From: Syntrophomonadaceae bacterium
GTDB taxonomy: Bacteria; Bacillota; Syntrophomonadia; Syntrophomonadales; Syntrophomonadaceae
DNA: 26,355 nucleotides
NCBI GenBank assembly: GCA_028698695.1
Contig: JAQVWB010000004.1
Span: 1-26,355, forward strand
Direction: 5' to 3'
This document shows, piece by piece, positions 1 through 7,164 of the stretch. The translations under genes and the position numbers were made by a program. The notes below the pieces were generated by a model, which was given only the letters and a program-made list of their open reading frames with translations, was not told the origin of the DNA and did not search any database. Positions within the stretch are counted from its first letter, which is position 1; each line of letters starts with the position of its first letter.

Positions 1-555
1 CTGGGCCGCCGCATGGAAAGGGATGAGGATTTCCGTCGGAAAATGAACGATTACGCGCAGCGGCGCGATACAGCAGTCGATATTCTTGAAACAACGGTAG
101 ATGCGGTCGATTATGGAATGGCGATAGGTGAAGTGGTGGTTCCGGGCGGAAAGACCGTATCCGCAACTTATAAGGGTATCAAAAATATAGGTGAAACCGT
201 TATGGAAAAAGGGACAAGTGTAGGCTCTGTGGTCGAGGGTGTTATAAAAGGCGGCACCGAAGCTGCAACCACCGTGATGGATTCAAGTATCGGCAAGGCG
301 GTTACCACCATCGGCGGCACGGTGGCCGGAGAAATAGCCGGAGCTGTCAATGATGGCGAAGATATCACTCGCGCAACGGCGGAAGGCCTCGTAAAAGGAG
401 CCGGTAATGCCGCCATAGGTGCAATCAGCGATGCTGCCGGTGACGCTGTAAAAGGTGGGCAAGCCTCTGAAGCTGCGACAAAGATTACTGAAACCGCTTT
501 TGGTAAGGAAGTTGTTGAACCACTGTACGATGAGGCGTTTAAAAAAGATAAATAA
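1..555 (+). CDS. Gly/Ala-rich hypothetical protein, possibly 5' partial
   Basis: The first ATG is at base 13, but the frame is open back to base 1, so the true start may lie outside the window and the Shine-Dalgarno region cannot be seen. From that ATG the product is 180 residues. The N-terminus is charged (many D, E, R, K over residues 1-25). The rest is rich in Gly, Ala, Val and Thr, with several GxxxG/AxxxG stretches (about residues 95-150) that look like glycine-zipper or amphipathic helical segments. No signal peptide, cysteine or catalytic motif is visible. Codon use is more GC-rich than in most of the window, which together with the broken ORF downstream suggests an accessory segment. 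I do not recognise the family. It could be the tail of a larger surface, phage or toxin-related protein, but nothing in the sequence decides this. Confidence 0.5.
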   Translation: MGRRMERDEDFRRKMNDYAQRRDTAVDILETTVDAVDYGMAIGEVVVPGGKTVSATYKGIKNIGETVMEKGTSVGSVVEGVIKGGTEAATTVMDSSIGKAVTTIGGTVAGEIAGAVNDGEDITRATAEGLVKGAGNAAIGAISDAAGDAVKGGQASEAATKITETAFGKEVVEPLYDEAFKKDK

Positions 556-607
556 TCGCTTCCGGTTTTGTAAGCAGTAATGAGAAAAACATAACAGAGG
601 AGGTAAC

Positions 608-710
608 ATGATGAAAAAGTATATGTCTTTATTTTACGGCTGAGAACGTAAACATCCATGTGACAGCTACTTTTGACGGTATTACCTATGACGGCTGCAA
701 GACCGATTAA
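608..710 (+). pseudogene. Small broken ORF remnant (frameshift or deletion)
   Basis: A good ribosome binding site (AGAGGAGG at about 596-603) precedes ATG-ATG-AAA-AAG at 608, but that frame stops at TGA 641-643 after 11 codons. In another frame the sequence continues through 636-707 as protein-like text (TAENVNIHVTATFDGITYDG, then CKTD) up to TAA 708-710. A well-placed start joined out of frame to a plausible C-terminus suggests the remains of a small exported protein that lost internal sequence. It may instead be chance coding potential. The parent family is not recognised. Confidence 0.3.
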
Positions 711-750
711 AAATCCGGCTCAATCAAATGATTTTAAGGAGGTTCATTTC

Positions 751-1311
751 ATGAAAAAGACATTGATATTATTATTGTCGTTAGCATTGATTTTCACCCT
801 CGCCGCCTGCGGCGAAAAGAGCGGCGGCGGATCACCGTCAGAAAATTCCGCACCGGCTCAAAAGCAAGAAGCTAAGGTATATGGAATTGGAGAAGCGGCG
901 GAGATAAACGGGCTTTCCATCACAATTGACAAAGTGGAGTCGCCCGACCCGGATATATTCATTAATAGTGCCGATGACGGCTTTGCTTATATGCAAGTTT
1001 ACTATACTTTTAAAAACGTCTCTGATGAAACGATACAAGCGCCGGCGAACAACAGCATTTACATTGTTTATAAAGAGGGTCCGACTGGTGATGATTGCGA
1101 TATGACATCGCAGGATGATTCAGATATTATTCCTGGTAATAAAGACGGAATGTACCGTAGATCAAACATCAATGAACTTGCTCCTGGCGAGTCCGCAAGC
1201 GGCTGGATGATGTATCAGCGCCAGGCTGATAAGCCGGAGGTCATAATGCACTATTATTCGAGGTTTATCAACGTACCGGCCGAGCTTGTATTTGAGTTTA
1301 CGGCTGAATAG
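751..1311 (+). CDS. DUF4352-like lipoprotein
   Basis: The frame opens earlier (673), but ATG 751 is the real start. It has AAGGAGG at 736-742 with 8-nt spacing and begins a classic lipoprotein signal: MKK, a hydrophobic core, then the lipobox LAAC with Cys20 as the lipidated residue. The mature part begins with a Gly/Ser/Pro/Gln-rich linker (about 21-45) followed by a beta-rich domain of about 140 residues. That domain includes GEAAEINGLSITIDKVE near its start and a late NELAPGESASGWMMY segment. This order (a 'YxxG..a.vngl.itv..v' start and a 'l.pGes..G...f' strand) is typical of DUF4352/telokin-like extracellular domains in Firmicutes. The expected product is 186 residues, anchored outside the membrane. 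Its role is unknown, and no linked enzyme suggests a substrate. A bidirectional terminator follows. Confidence 0.8.
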   Translation: MKKTLILLLSLALIFTLAACGEKSGGGSPSENSAPAQKQEAKVYGIGEAAEINGLSITIDKVESPDPDIFINSADDGFAYMQVYYTFKNVSDETIQAPANNSIYIVYKEGPTGDDCDMTSQDDSDIIPGNKDGMYRRSNINELAPGESASGWMMYQRQADKPEVIMHYYSRFINVPAELVFEFTAE

Positions 1312-1366
1312 TCTGATGCAAATTTATTTCACCAGCAATTTATAAATTAGAACTTCACATATATTC

Positions 1367-1414
1367 AAAAAAGGAATCAAACAGCGGTTTTGTCCTGCTG
1401 GTTGATTCCTTTTT
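1367..1414. terminator. Bidirectional intrinsic terminator between lipoprotein and satP-like gene
   Basis: A 13-bp perfect inverted repeat (1368-1380 with 1402-1414, AAAAAGGAATCAA/TTGATTCCTTTTT) encloses an inner CAGC/GCTG pairing (1382-1385/1397-1400). Its own A-run and T-run provide U-tracts on both strands. It lies between convergent genes (lipoprotein ending 1311, transporter ending 1519), where a shared terminator is expected. Confidence 0.85.
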
Positions 1415-1518
1415 CATACTACGGGTATAGGTTTAGTTTTCCGTATTTAGTTCGCTTTTCATAAATGTCCGTATAACACCGTGGACTTGGGCGAGGTATT
1501 TTTATAAGCACTTAACCG

Positions 1519-2181
1519 TTAAGCGGCTTTGGCAGCCTGAGCAGCTTTGGTCCATGGGCCAAAAGGTGCTCCAACTGGAAGTACGGTAATTCCATAATGA
1601 GAATTTAAAACCGTAGCAGCAGAACCATAGAATGATGCCATGGCAATACCAAATTCTGCATAAGCAGCCAGCATATGAAAAGCGTGAGCGGTTGATTCGC
1701 TGCTTACCCAGCCGATCGTACTCATGAACAGGCCCAGGAATAATAAATCAATCAGGAAAAAGATTATAAACAGTACTTTATTAGCTCCCATGGCTCCAAT
1801 GGTCATATAAACTGTGAAAATAAAGTAACCCAGGAAAGCAAAGCCCATTTGGCGAGCATCAAAAGCGACACCATTACCCCATAAACCAGTTGAAATCATC
1901 CAGCTGAAAGCCATGGCAAACCAGAAAAAGCCATATCCACAAAAGGCGGTAGCACCAAAAGTATTATTATGTTTGTAATCCAGAAATCCTGCCAGAAACT
2001 GAGCTGATGCTCCTAAAAAAAGTGCCCAGGGAATAATATAAGCAGTTCCCTCGGTAATACCTAATTTGGCTGAAGAGGCTACCAGAGTTACGATAGCCAG
2101 GCCTAATAAACCCAATGGAGATGGATTGGCAACCAACTCCTGAACATGTCCCGTTACTTTAATTTCATTGGAATTTGACAT
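1519..2181 (-). CDS. Acetate/succinate transporter, GPR1/FUN34/YaaH (SatP) family
   Basis: The 220-residue protein has about six hydrophobic membrane segments. Residues 19-25 read NPSPLGL, a close variant of the NPAPLGL signature that lies just before the first helix in this family and lines the acetate path. The length matches bacterial SatP proteins (about 190-220). The start is supported by GGAGGG (complement of 2186-2192) at good spacing. Family members move acetate, and in some cases succinate, with protons across the cytoplasmic membrane. Beside an acyl-CoA dehydrogenase in a fermentative or syntrophic anaerobe, export of product acetate is a reasonable inference; direction is not visible from sequence. 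It is transcribed divergently from the dehydrogenase across a 404-bp spacer and ends in the terminator at 1367-1414. satP/yaaH is the family name; the exact orthologue is not certain. Confidence 0.92.
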   Translation of the reverse strand: MSNSNEIKVTGHVQELVANPSPLGLLGLAIVTLVASSAKLGITEGTAYIIPWALFLGASAQFLAGFLDYKHNNTFGATAFCGYGFFWFAMAFSWMISTGLWGNGVAFDARQMGFAFLGYFIFTVYMTIGAMGANKVLFIIFFLIDLLFLGLFMSTIGWVSSESTAHAFHMLAAYAEFGIAMASFYGSAATVLNSHYGITVLPVGAPFGPWTKAAQAAKAA

Positions 2182-2585
2182 ATTACCCTCCTATTAATGA
2201 TTCTTTAAATAAACTTAATGTTCACAACCCTTTGTTAAGTTCCCTTATCCCCCCTTATAAAATGAATATGTGAAAAATATCTTAAGTTGTCAGGATTAAT
2301 TCCACATTAATAATCATATTCCTGTTAATTTAATAATTTTAGACAAATTGACAGGAATATAAATATAGCGCAAAATGAATTTTGATGGCATCAATACCTT
2401 TAAGAGCCGAATAATCGGAATTTGGTATGGGTATAATAGTTGCGCCAATATTTCTACTTTTCCCTATGGCCTTTAACTTTTGGGGTACAATTATTATAAT
2501 GATTAAAATACCATGTCAATTCCCCGGCTAAAGGGTAATGAGTATAAACGGTCGAGGTAAAAAATTTTAAGGAGGTAATTTTAGA
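2182..2585. promoter_or_regulatory. Divergent spacer with an operator-like inverted repeat
   Basis: This 404-bp AT-rich spacer separates two divergent genes. It holds a near-perfect inverted repeat, 2316-2331 (ATATTCCTGTTAATTT) against 2345-2360 (AAATTGACAGGAATAT), 15 of 16 positions complementary with a 13-nt centre. This is a plausible dimeric operator or cruciform. TATAAT boxes occur at 2432-2437 and 2495-2500, either of which could be the -10 of the dehydrogenase gene, but no convincing -35 accompanies them. The dehydrogenase RBS AAGGAGGT is at 2569-2576. No small ORF or RNA was recognised. Which gene the repeat controls is unknown. Confidence 0.45.
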
Positions 2586-4418
2586 GTGGCTTCAAATTTT
2601 CTTTATGCGACTCGAGATCATCGGTTTATCCTGAAAGAATGGTTGGATGTTGAAAAGGTGCTGAATTATGATGCGTTTAAGGATTATTACGGTGTAGATG
2701 ATATTGATATGATCCTGGAACAAGCATTAAAAGTAGCCCGTGAAGTTGTTGCCCCCGGCAGAGATGATAATGATGCCATACAGGCACAGTTTAATGCGGG
2801 TCAGGTAACCGTTCCCCAGTCATTCAAAGATGCTTACTGGTTTGTTCAGGAAAACGGATGGGGTGCCAGCAATGAAAACCATCATTATGAGGGCAGACTC
2901 CCTCAAGTTCTGTTCCGTTCCTGCGGTGAATATCTGGCTGGAGCCAATGCAGCTCTGATGCCCTATGTTTTGGCTACTGCTGGTGCTGCGGGCCTCGTGG
3001 CAAATTTCGGCAGTGAAAAGGTCAACACGCTGTTCAGAGAAAAAATGTACAGCGGCGAATGGGCTGGAACCATGTGCTTAACTGAACCCAATGCTGGTTC
3101 TGATGTTGGTGATTTGTTGACCAAAGCCTATCCTACCGACCAGGAAGGCGTATACAAAATCAAGGGAACCAAATGTTTTATTACCGGTGGACAACAGGAT
3201 ATTACCGAAAATATTGTTCATCTGGTATTGGCCCGTGTAGAAGGAGCAAAGCCTGGAACCAAAGGAATATCCTTGTTTGTTGTACCCAGAGAATGGGTTG
3301 ATGATGATGGAAATATTCAGGAATTTAACGATGTAAATTGTGTGGGTATTGAACATAAGATGGGCATAAAAGGATCAGCAACCTGCGTTATGGCTTTTGG
3401 CGAAGAAAACATTTGCCGCGGATTTATTCTAGGTAATCCGCCGGATGCTGAAGGCAAAGCCGAAGGTATGGCACAGATGTTCCAGATGATGAATGGTGCC
3501 CGTATGGAAACCGGACATGCTGCTGTGTCTGAAACTGCCGTTGCTTATCATAATGCTGCCGCTTATGCAGCCGAGAGAATCCAGGGTCGTCCGATTACCA
3601 ATCCCCGTGCTGATCGTATGCCTATTATCAAGCATGAAGATGTCCGCCGTATGCTGCTGGATCTGAAAGCACACCTCGAAGCTATGCGGGCTCTGATTTT
3701 CCAGACCTACTATTATTTTGATATTCTTGAAAATACTCAGGATGCCGAGGAGAAGAAGCTTATACAGGGTCTGATTGATGTAAACACCCCTATTGTTAAA
3801 GCCTACTGTTCCGATAAATCCTGGGAACTCTGTGCGGAAGCTATGCAGGTATATGGCGGTAATGGCTATTCAGAGGAATATCCTGTGGCTGAACTGGCCA
3901 GAGATGTAAAAATCTATTCCATCTGGGAAGGAACCAACTATATCCAGTCCATGGACCTGGTAGCCCGTAAATGGATGATGGGCAAGGGAAGTGTGTTTGC
4001 CAATTGGCTGTCACTGATAGAGAACTTTGCGGTTGACAATGTTCAGGTAGCAGGGTTTGAACGGGAAATGGATATTCTGAAAAGAGCAGTAGCTTCCTAT
4101 CGTGAAATTCAGAATACGATTGCCGGTTATGTTATGAATGGCAAAATTAATATGATGCCGATTTATGCTACACGCATACTGCATGCTACCGGTGAATTGT
4201 ATTGCGGAAAACTGATTATGGAGCAGGCTCTGATTGCCCAAAAGAAGATTGATGAGCTGGGAACCGATCATCATGATTATGCTTTCTATAATGGCAAAGT
4301 CAACGCTGGCAAATATTATGTGAGAAATATTGTTCCCAATGTTTTCCGTACTGAGGAGATTGTTAAAGAGGGAGATACTTCAGTTCTGGATATTGCAGAA
4401 GAAGCATTTCTGATCTAA
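2586..4418 (+). CDS. Acyl-CoA dehydrogenase, long (about 600-aa) subfamily
   Basis: A 610-residue FAD flavoprotein starting at GTG 2586, set by AAGGAGGT at 2569-2576. Acyl-CoA dehydrogenases form a trans-2,3 double bond in an acyl-CoA and pass electrons to ETF or a similar carrier. Visible signatures are MCLTEPNAGSDVG around residues 161-173 (FAD/substrate loop), a YAAERIQGRPIT segment, and QVYGGNGYSEEYPVAELARD (about 422-441). Then comes IWEGTNYIQ, whose Glu448 is at the catalytic-base position of the short/medium-chain enzymes. The length exceeds the usual 380-400 residues because of extra N- and C-terminal regions, as in the DmdC/3-methylmercaptopropionyl-CoA and related long subfamily. 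Substrate chain length cannot be read from sequence. The divergent transporter and the downstream Hdr-Flox operon fit beta-oxidation under redox stress. The gene has its own strong terminator (4460-4524). Confidence 0.93.
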   Translation: MASNFLYATRDHRFILKEWLDVEKVLNYDAFKDYYGVDDIDMILEQALKVAREVVAPGRDDNDAIQAQFNAGQVTVPQSFKDAYWFVQENGWGASNENHHYEGRLPQVLFRSCGEYLAGANAALMPYVLATAGAAGLVANFGSEKVNTLFREKMYSGEWAGTMCLTEPNAGSDVGDLLTKAYPTDQEGVYKIKGTKCFITGGQQDITENIVHLVLARVEGAKPGTKGISLFVVPREWVDDDGNIQEFNDVNCVGIEHKMGIKGSATCVMAFGEENICRGFILGNPPDAEGKAEGMAQMFQMMNGARMETGHAAVSETAVAYHNAAAYAAERIQGRPITNPRADRMPIIKHEDVRRMLLDLKAHLEAMRALIFQTYYYFDILENTQDAEEKKLIQGLIDVNTPIVKAYCSDKSWELCAEAMQVYGGNGYSEEYPVAELARDVKIYSIWEGTNYIQSMDLVARKWMMGKGSVFANWLSLIENFAVDNVQVAGFEREMDILKRAVASYREIQNTIAGYVMNGKINMMPIYATRILHATGELYCGKLIMEQALIAQKKIDELGTDHHDYAFYNGKVNAGKYYVRNIVPNVFRTEEIVKEGDTSVLDIAEEAFLI

Positions 4419-4459
4419 TTAATTTGCCCTATGAACTGGGTCCCCCCTGGTTCTATTTT

Positions 4460-4524
4460 ACACAGGCTGTCTTGATCATACTTTTTTTAGGTGCAGCAAA
4501 AGGTCAGGACACCTGTGTATTTTT
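4460..4524 (+). terminator. Intrinsic terminator after acyl-CoA dehydrogenase
   Basis: A long stem pairs ACACAGG (4460-4466) with CCTGTGT (4512-4518). It continues past one bulged C as TGTCTTGA (4468-4475) with TCAGGACA (4504-4511), including one G-U pair, for 15 bp in all. An ATTTTTTATTTG tract follows. The position just downstream of the dehydrogenase stop fits. Confidence 0.8.
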
Positions 4525-4640
4525 TATTTGTTTTTACCATTTAAGGAAAACCACTGCCAAGAGATATACTATGGCGGTTTGGATGTATAAATATTCCGTC
4601 ACCAGGATTACGCATGGTAAACACTGATTTATTAACTTGA

Positions 4641-4673
4641 GGTCCGCTATCAGTATGATAACGGGCCTTTTTT
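4641..4673 (+). terminator. Second + strand intrinsic terminator
   Basis: GGTCCG-C-TATCA (4641-4652) pairs with TGATA-A-CGGGCC (4656-4667), with one internal mismatch and a GTA loop, followed by six Ts (4668-4673). It lies about 220 bp past the dehydrogenase stop, so it either backs up the first terminator or ends a separate short transcript. Confidence 0.75.
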
Positions 4674-4683
4674 AACCGGCTGG

Positions 4684-4720
4684 AAAAAAAACAAAAAAAA
4701 GCCGTCCTATTCCGGACGGC
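4684..4720 (-). terminator. Minus-strand terminator-like hairpin
   Basis: A GC-rich 7-bp hairpin GCCGTCC-tattcc-GGACGGC (4701-4707/4714-4720) is preceded on the + strand by a run of As (about 4684-4700). Read on the minus strand this is a stem followed by a long U-tract. No minus-strand gene is visible between here and the + strand MerR gene, so the RNA it would end is unidentified. It may block antisense transcription or read-through. Confidence 0.65.
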
Positions 4721-4964
4721 GGTGCTCATATAATAGTTATTAATCAGAGAGTGATATTATGAGCCCATAGTATTTTGGAAGGGAAAGGAGCATCAGGCTG
4801 ACAATAAAGCTAATTATCAAGTTCATAATTAAATTAACTGTTGTTTTGATTTCCCGGTCAGTTGACAGGAAGTTATTAAATCTTAAAGCGGGATGAATAC
4901 TGATTGGAAACCTTATTGACTAACCTGATAACAATTTATGAAGCTGAGGGGGGAAAGGTGACAG

Positions 4965-5495
4965 ATGGGGGAAAGATTTTATAAAATTGGTGAGGTAAGT
5001 GAATTACTGAACATTGAACAACATACTCTGCGCTATCTGGAAAATTCCCTGAAGCTCAAAATACAACGGGATGAACGCGGTGATCGTCAATATAGTGAAA
5101 CTGACCTGGATACATTAAGACTGGTATTGCAGTTAAAGAATCGGGGCTTGAATACAACTGCTATTCGCATGGCTTTGGAAAACAGTTCTGAAGTTGATAA
5201 TGCAAATGAAGATGAGCAATCGGGTGAGGAAGAAACTGAAAAGCTGCCTGCACGAGGTCCAGTTGTAACCATAGAATTTGTAGAAGCCATTTCGGCTGTA
5301 AAACGGATTGCTGAACAAAATGAGACTCTGGTTGAACAAAACCGGTTATTGGAACAGCGTATACGCAGATTGGAGGATAAACTTGATCGTTATCACCGGG
5401 AACGCGATCAAAAGCTGGACGAATTAATCCAGATGTTTAAAAATGAACCTGACGCCCGTAATAAATCATGGTTATCAAGATTGTGGAACAAGTAA
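4965..5495 (+). CDS. MerR-family regulator with C-terminal coiled coil
   Basis: A 176-residue protein. Residues 6-75 form a MerR-type winged helix-turn-helix: FYKIGEVSELLNIEQHTLRYLE, an 'RDERGDRQYSETDLDTL' wing, and a helix ending near 'LNTTAIRMALE'. An acidic linker (about 80-95) follows, then a strong heptad-rich coiled coil (about 105-155) and a short basic/aromatic tail (KSWLSRLWNK). There is no cysteine, so it is not a metal or redox sensor of the classic type. The tail could touch membrane or another protein. RBS: GAGGGGGGAAAGG just upstream. It is convergent with the Hsp70-like gene, only 13 bp apart. The layout (HTH, acidic linker, coiled coil, basic end) recalls RacA-like or plasmid/chromosome-anchoring MerR relatives as well as ordinary regulators. 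Target unknown. Confidence 0.82.
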   Translation: MGERFYKIGEVSELLNIEQHTLRYLENSLKLKIQRDERGDRQYSETDLDTLRLVLQLKNRGLNTTAIRMALENSSEVDNANEDEQSGEEETEKLPARGPVVTIEFVEAISAVKRIAEQNETLVEQNRLLEQRIRRLEDKLDRYHRERDQKLDELIQMFKNEPDARNKSWLSRLWNK

Positions 5496-5508
5496 GGTTG
5501 TCCGGTTG

Positions 5509-7161
5509 TTATGAAGTTAACAACTGCAAAACGGATAGTAGTTTTAAACGAATGCTGTTATCATCATCATTAGTAAACTTTTCTGATTGCATATCCTCTG
5601 CCAGGGCAGGTTGAAAGTAGCGGTAACTGTCAATAATCTCCCAAGCCCATGCATAATTAAGAAAATCATGATTGGTAGCAGCTATAGGAGCTTCTTGCAG
5701 CATTAAAGAATTATCTGTACTCAAACTATAATTAGTCAAATCAAAAATAATTTCCAGCGGATCACTTAATTGTTCCGCGTCAGCCTGAAAATCCAATACG
5801 GTATCCTGACCGAAGAATCGTTCCAGAACTGACTCCGGGTCATGTTCCTCAACTTCATAAATACGCAGATGAAATTTACCGGTTTCGTTGGCAAGATTAA
5901 ACGGTGAAGTTAATGGAATGGTGGCAATAGGATAACAGGCATTAATATCCAATTCTAAATTGGCAGTATCAAAAGGCAGATATTCCAACGATTGTTTACC
6001 GGAATACATATCCCGTTTTTGTATATAAAATTGAAATGGATAGATAGTTTTTACCCGTGTACTTGCCTGCCTTGCACCCCATAAACTTAGGCCGCGTACT
6101 ACATTGAACTCTACATCTTCAGGAAAAATCAAAGAGGTGCCCAATAAATCCTGCAGCAGTTTTTGCAGTCCGGGGGTTTTTGATGCCCCACCCATTATTA
6201 AAACATGATCCAGCGTCCATTTATCGTTCTGCCATAATCCCAATTGATTAGCGCGATTTTTAACGGTATTGTCAATATAATTATATAAACGGCTAAAGAC
6301 CGGCTGTAAACGCTGGGCAAATAAATCACGATTAATTTCCAGCGATATGCAGGAATTATTATTTAAGGAGGGTATGGTTGCCTTTACACTGAATTGATGA
6401 TTAAGGGCAATTTTTACCCGTTCCGCTTCGCGCAATAATTGATAATAGTGGAGACTATGATTAAAGGAGGAGTTAAATAACTGTGACATAATTTCATCTG
6501 ATTCTTCTTTAAAACCAAGGGGAAAAAATATATTTTGAATGATGGCCTTGTCTATTTCGGAACCGGAAAAAGCATCATGACCCATCTGCAGCTGGGTTTC
6601 CAGCAATATCTCCTGTCCATCCCCAGCCAAGGACAAAAAGCTTATATCAGAAGTGCCACCGCCGATGTCGATACTTAATACTTCACCACTCACCGGTTTA
6701 TCAGTCAGCGAGTTAAAGCCTGACAGGGCTGCCACCGGTTCAGGAAGCAGTGCATGTCTGACAGAGGGGAATACTTGTTTGGCGGTCTGCAGGATGATTC
6801 TGCGTGCATTCATGCCAAAATAATTGGGTACGGATACGGTGAGTGAATCCATACTATCTTCAATATTTCGTAAATACTCATTTTTAATAAAAGTGAAATA
6901 GCCGGTTAAAATCTCCAATAAAGAATAATTACCCAAATAAAAATTTCGATTTCTTTTTAAAGCCAGTTTAAAAAACGGCCAGGTGACAAGTTCAGCAGGC
7001 AGAGATTCAATATCAATATAACCATATAGCAATGATTTCTCAGTTTTATGCAAAGCAGCCAGGGAAGGAATTCTTTCCTCAGGACATAAATTTACAAAGC
7101 TATCGTCTTTAATATAACCCAGTTTGGTGTATGAAGTTCCAAAATCAAATCCCACGTGCAT
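5509..7161 (-). CDS. Hsp70/actin-fold ATPase with a non-Hsp70 C-terminus
   Basis: A 550-residue protein, last gene of a four-gene minus-strand operon. Its first 366 residues match the Hsp70 nucleotide-binding domain in order: phosphate-1 DFGTSYTKLG (6-15), LTVSVPNYF (107-115), LLPEPVAAL (138-146; Hsp70 has NEPTAAAL), phosphate-2 DIGGGTSDIS (165-174), EAERVKIALN (245-254), adenosine motif VLIMGGASKTPGLQ (320-333) and VVRGLSLWGAR (354-364). ATP binding and hydrolysis are therefore likely. The C-terminal 185 residues show no recognisable peptide-binding beta-sandwich, helical lid or EEVD-like end, so it is not DnaK. It may be a chaperone-like ATPase or a switch that assembles partners. It starts 3 nt after the stop of the preceding gene, with GGGA at 7171-7174 as RBS. 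A small GTTGTTA/TAACAAC hairpin (5505-5511/5518-5524) sits at its 3' end. Confidence 0.85.
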   Translation of the reverse strand: MHVGFDFGTSYTKLGYIKDDSFVNLCPEERIPSLAALHKTEKSLLYGYIDIESLPAELVTWPFFKLALKRNRNFYLGNYSLLEILTGYFTFIKNEYLRNIEDSMDSLTVSVPNYFGMNARRIILQTAKQVFPSVRHALLPEPVAALSGFNSLTDKPVSGEVLSIDIGGGTSDISFLSLAGDGQEILLETQLQMGHDAFSGSEIDKAIIQNIFFPLGFKEESDEIMSQLFNSSFNHSLHYYQLLREAERVKIALNHQFSVKATIPSLNNNSCISLEINRDLFAQRLQPVFSRLYNYIDNTVKNRANQLGLWQNDKWTLDHVLIMGGASKTPGLQKLLQDLLGTSLIFPEDVEFNVVRGLSLWGARQASTRVKTIYPFQFYIQKRDMYSGKQSLEYLPFDTANLELDINACYPIATIPLTSPFNLANETGKFHLRIYEVEEHDPESVLERFFGQDTVLDFQADAEQLSDPLEIIFDLTNYSLSTDNSLMLQEAPIAATNHDFLNYAWAWEIIDSYRYFQPALAEDMQSEKFTNDDDNSIRLKLLSVLQLLTS

Positions 7162-7164
7162 ATA

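Larger units (their letters stand above)
4419..4964. other. Hairpin-rich spacer without a supported gene
   Basis: In 546 bp I find no convincing coding sequence; the 67-codon frame from 4424 overlaps terminators and has no RBS. The spacer holds two + strand terminators (4460-4524, 4641-4673), a hairpin with its U-tract on the minus strand (4684-4720) and an imperfect inverted repeat at 4724-4764 (GCTCATA/TATGAGC plus ATA/TAT). The stretch 4765-4964 is AT-rich leader to the MerR gene, with TTGACA at 4862-4867 but no good -10. Two successive + terminators leave room for a short untranslated transcript at about 4530-4673. Confidence 0.45.

Noticed and set aside
168..659. 163-aa minus-strand ORF overlapping the first gene
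   Set aside because: It is an antisense shadow of the Gly/Ala-rich gene, with low-complexity Ala/Ser/Pro translation and no RBS.
4424..4627. 67-codon + strand ORF after the acyl-CoA dehydrogenase
   Set aside because: It has no RBS, runs through an intrinsic terminator hairpin and its U-tract, and its translation looks like random AT-rich sequence.
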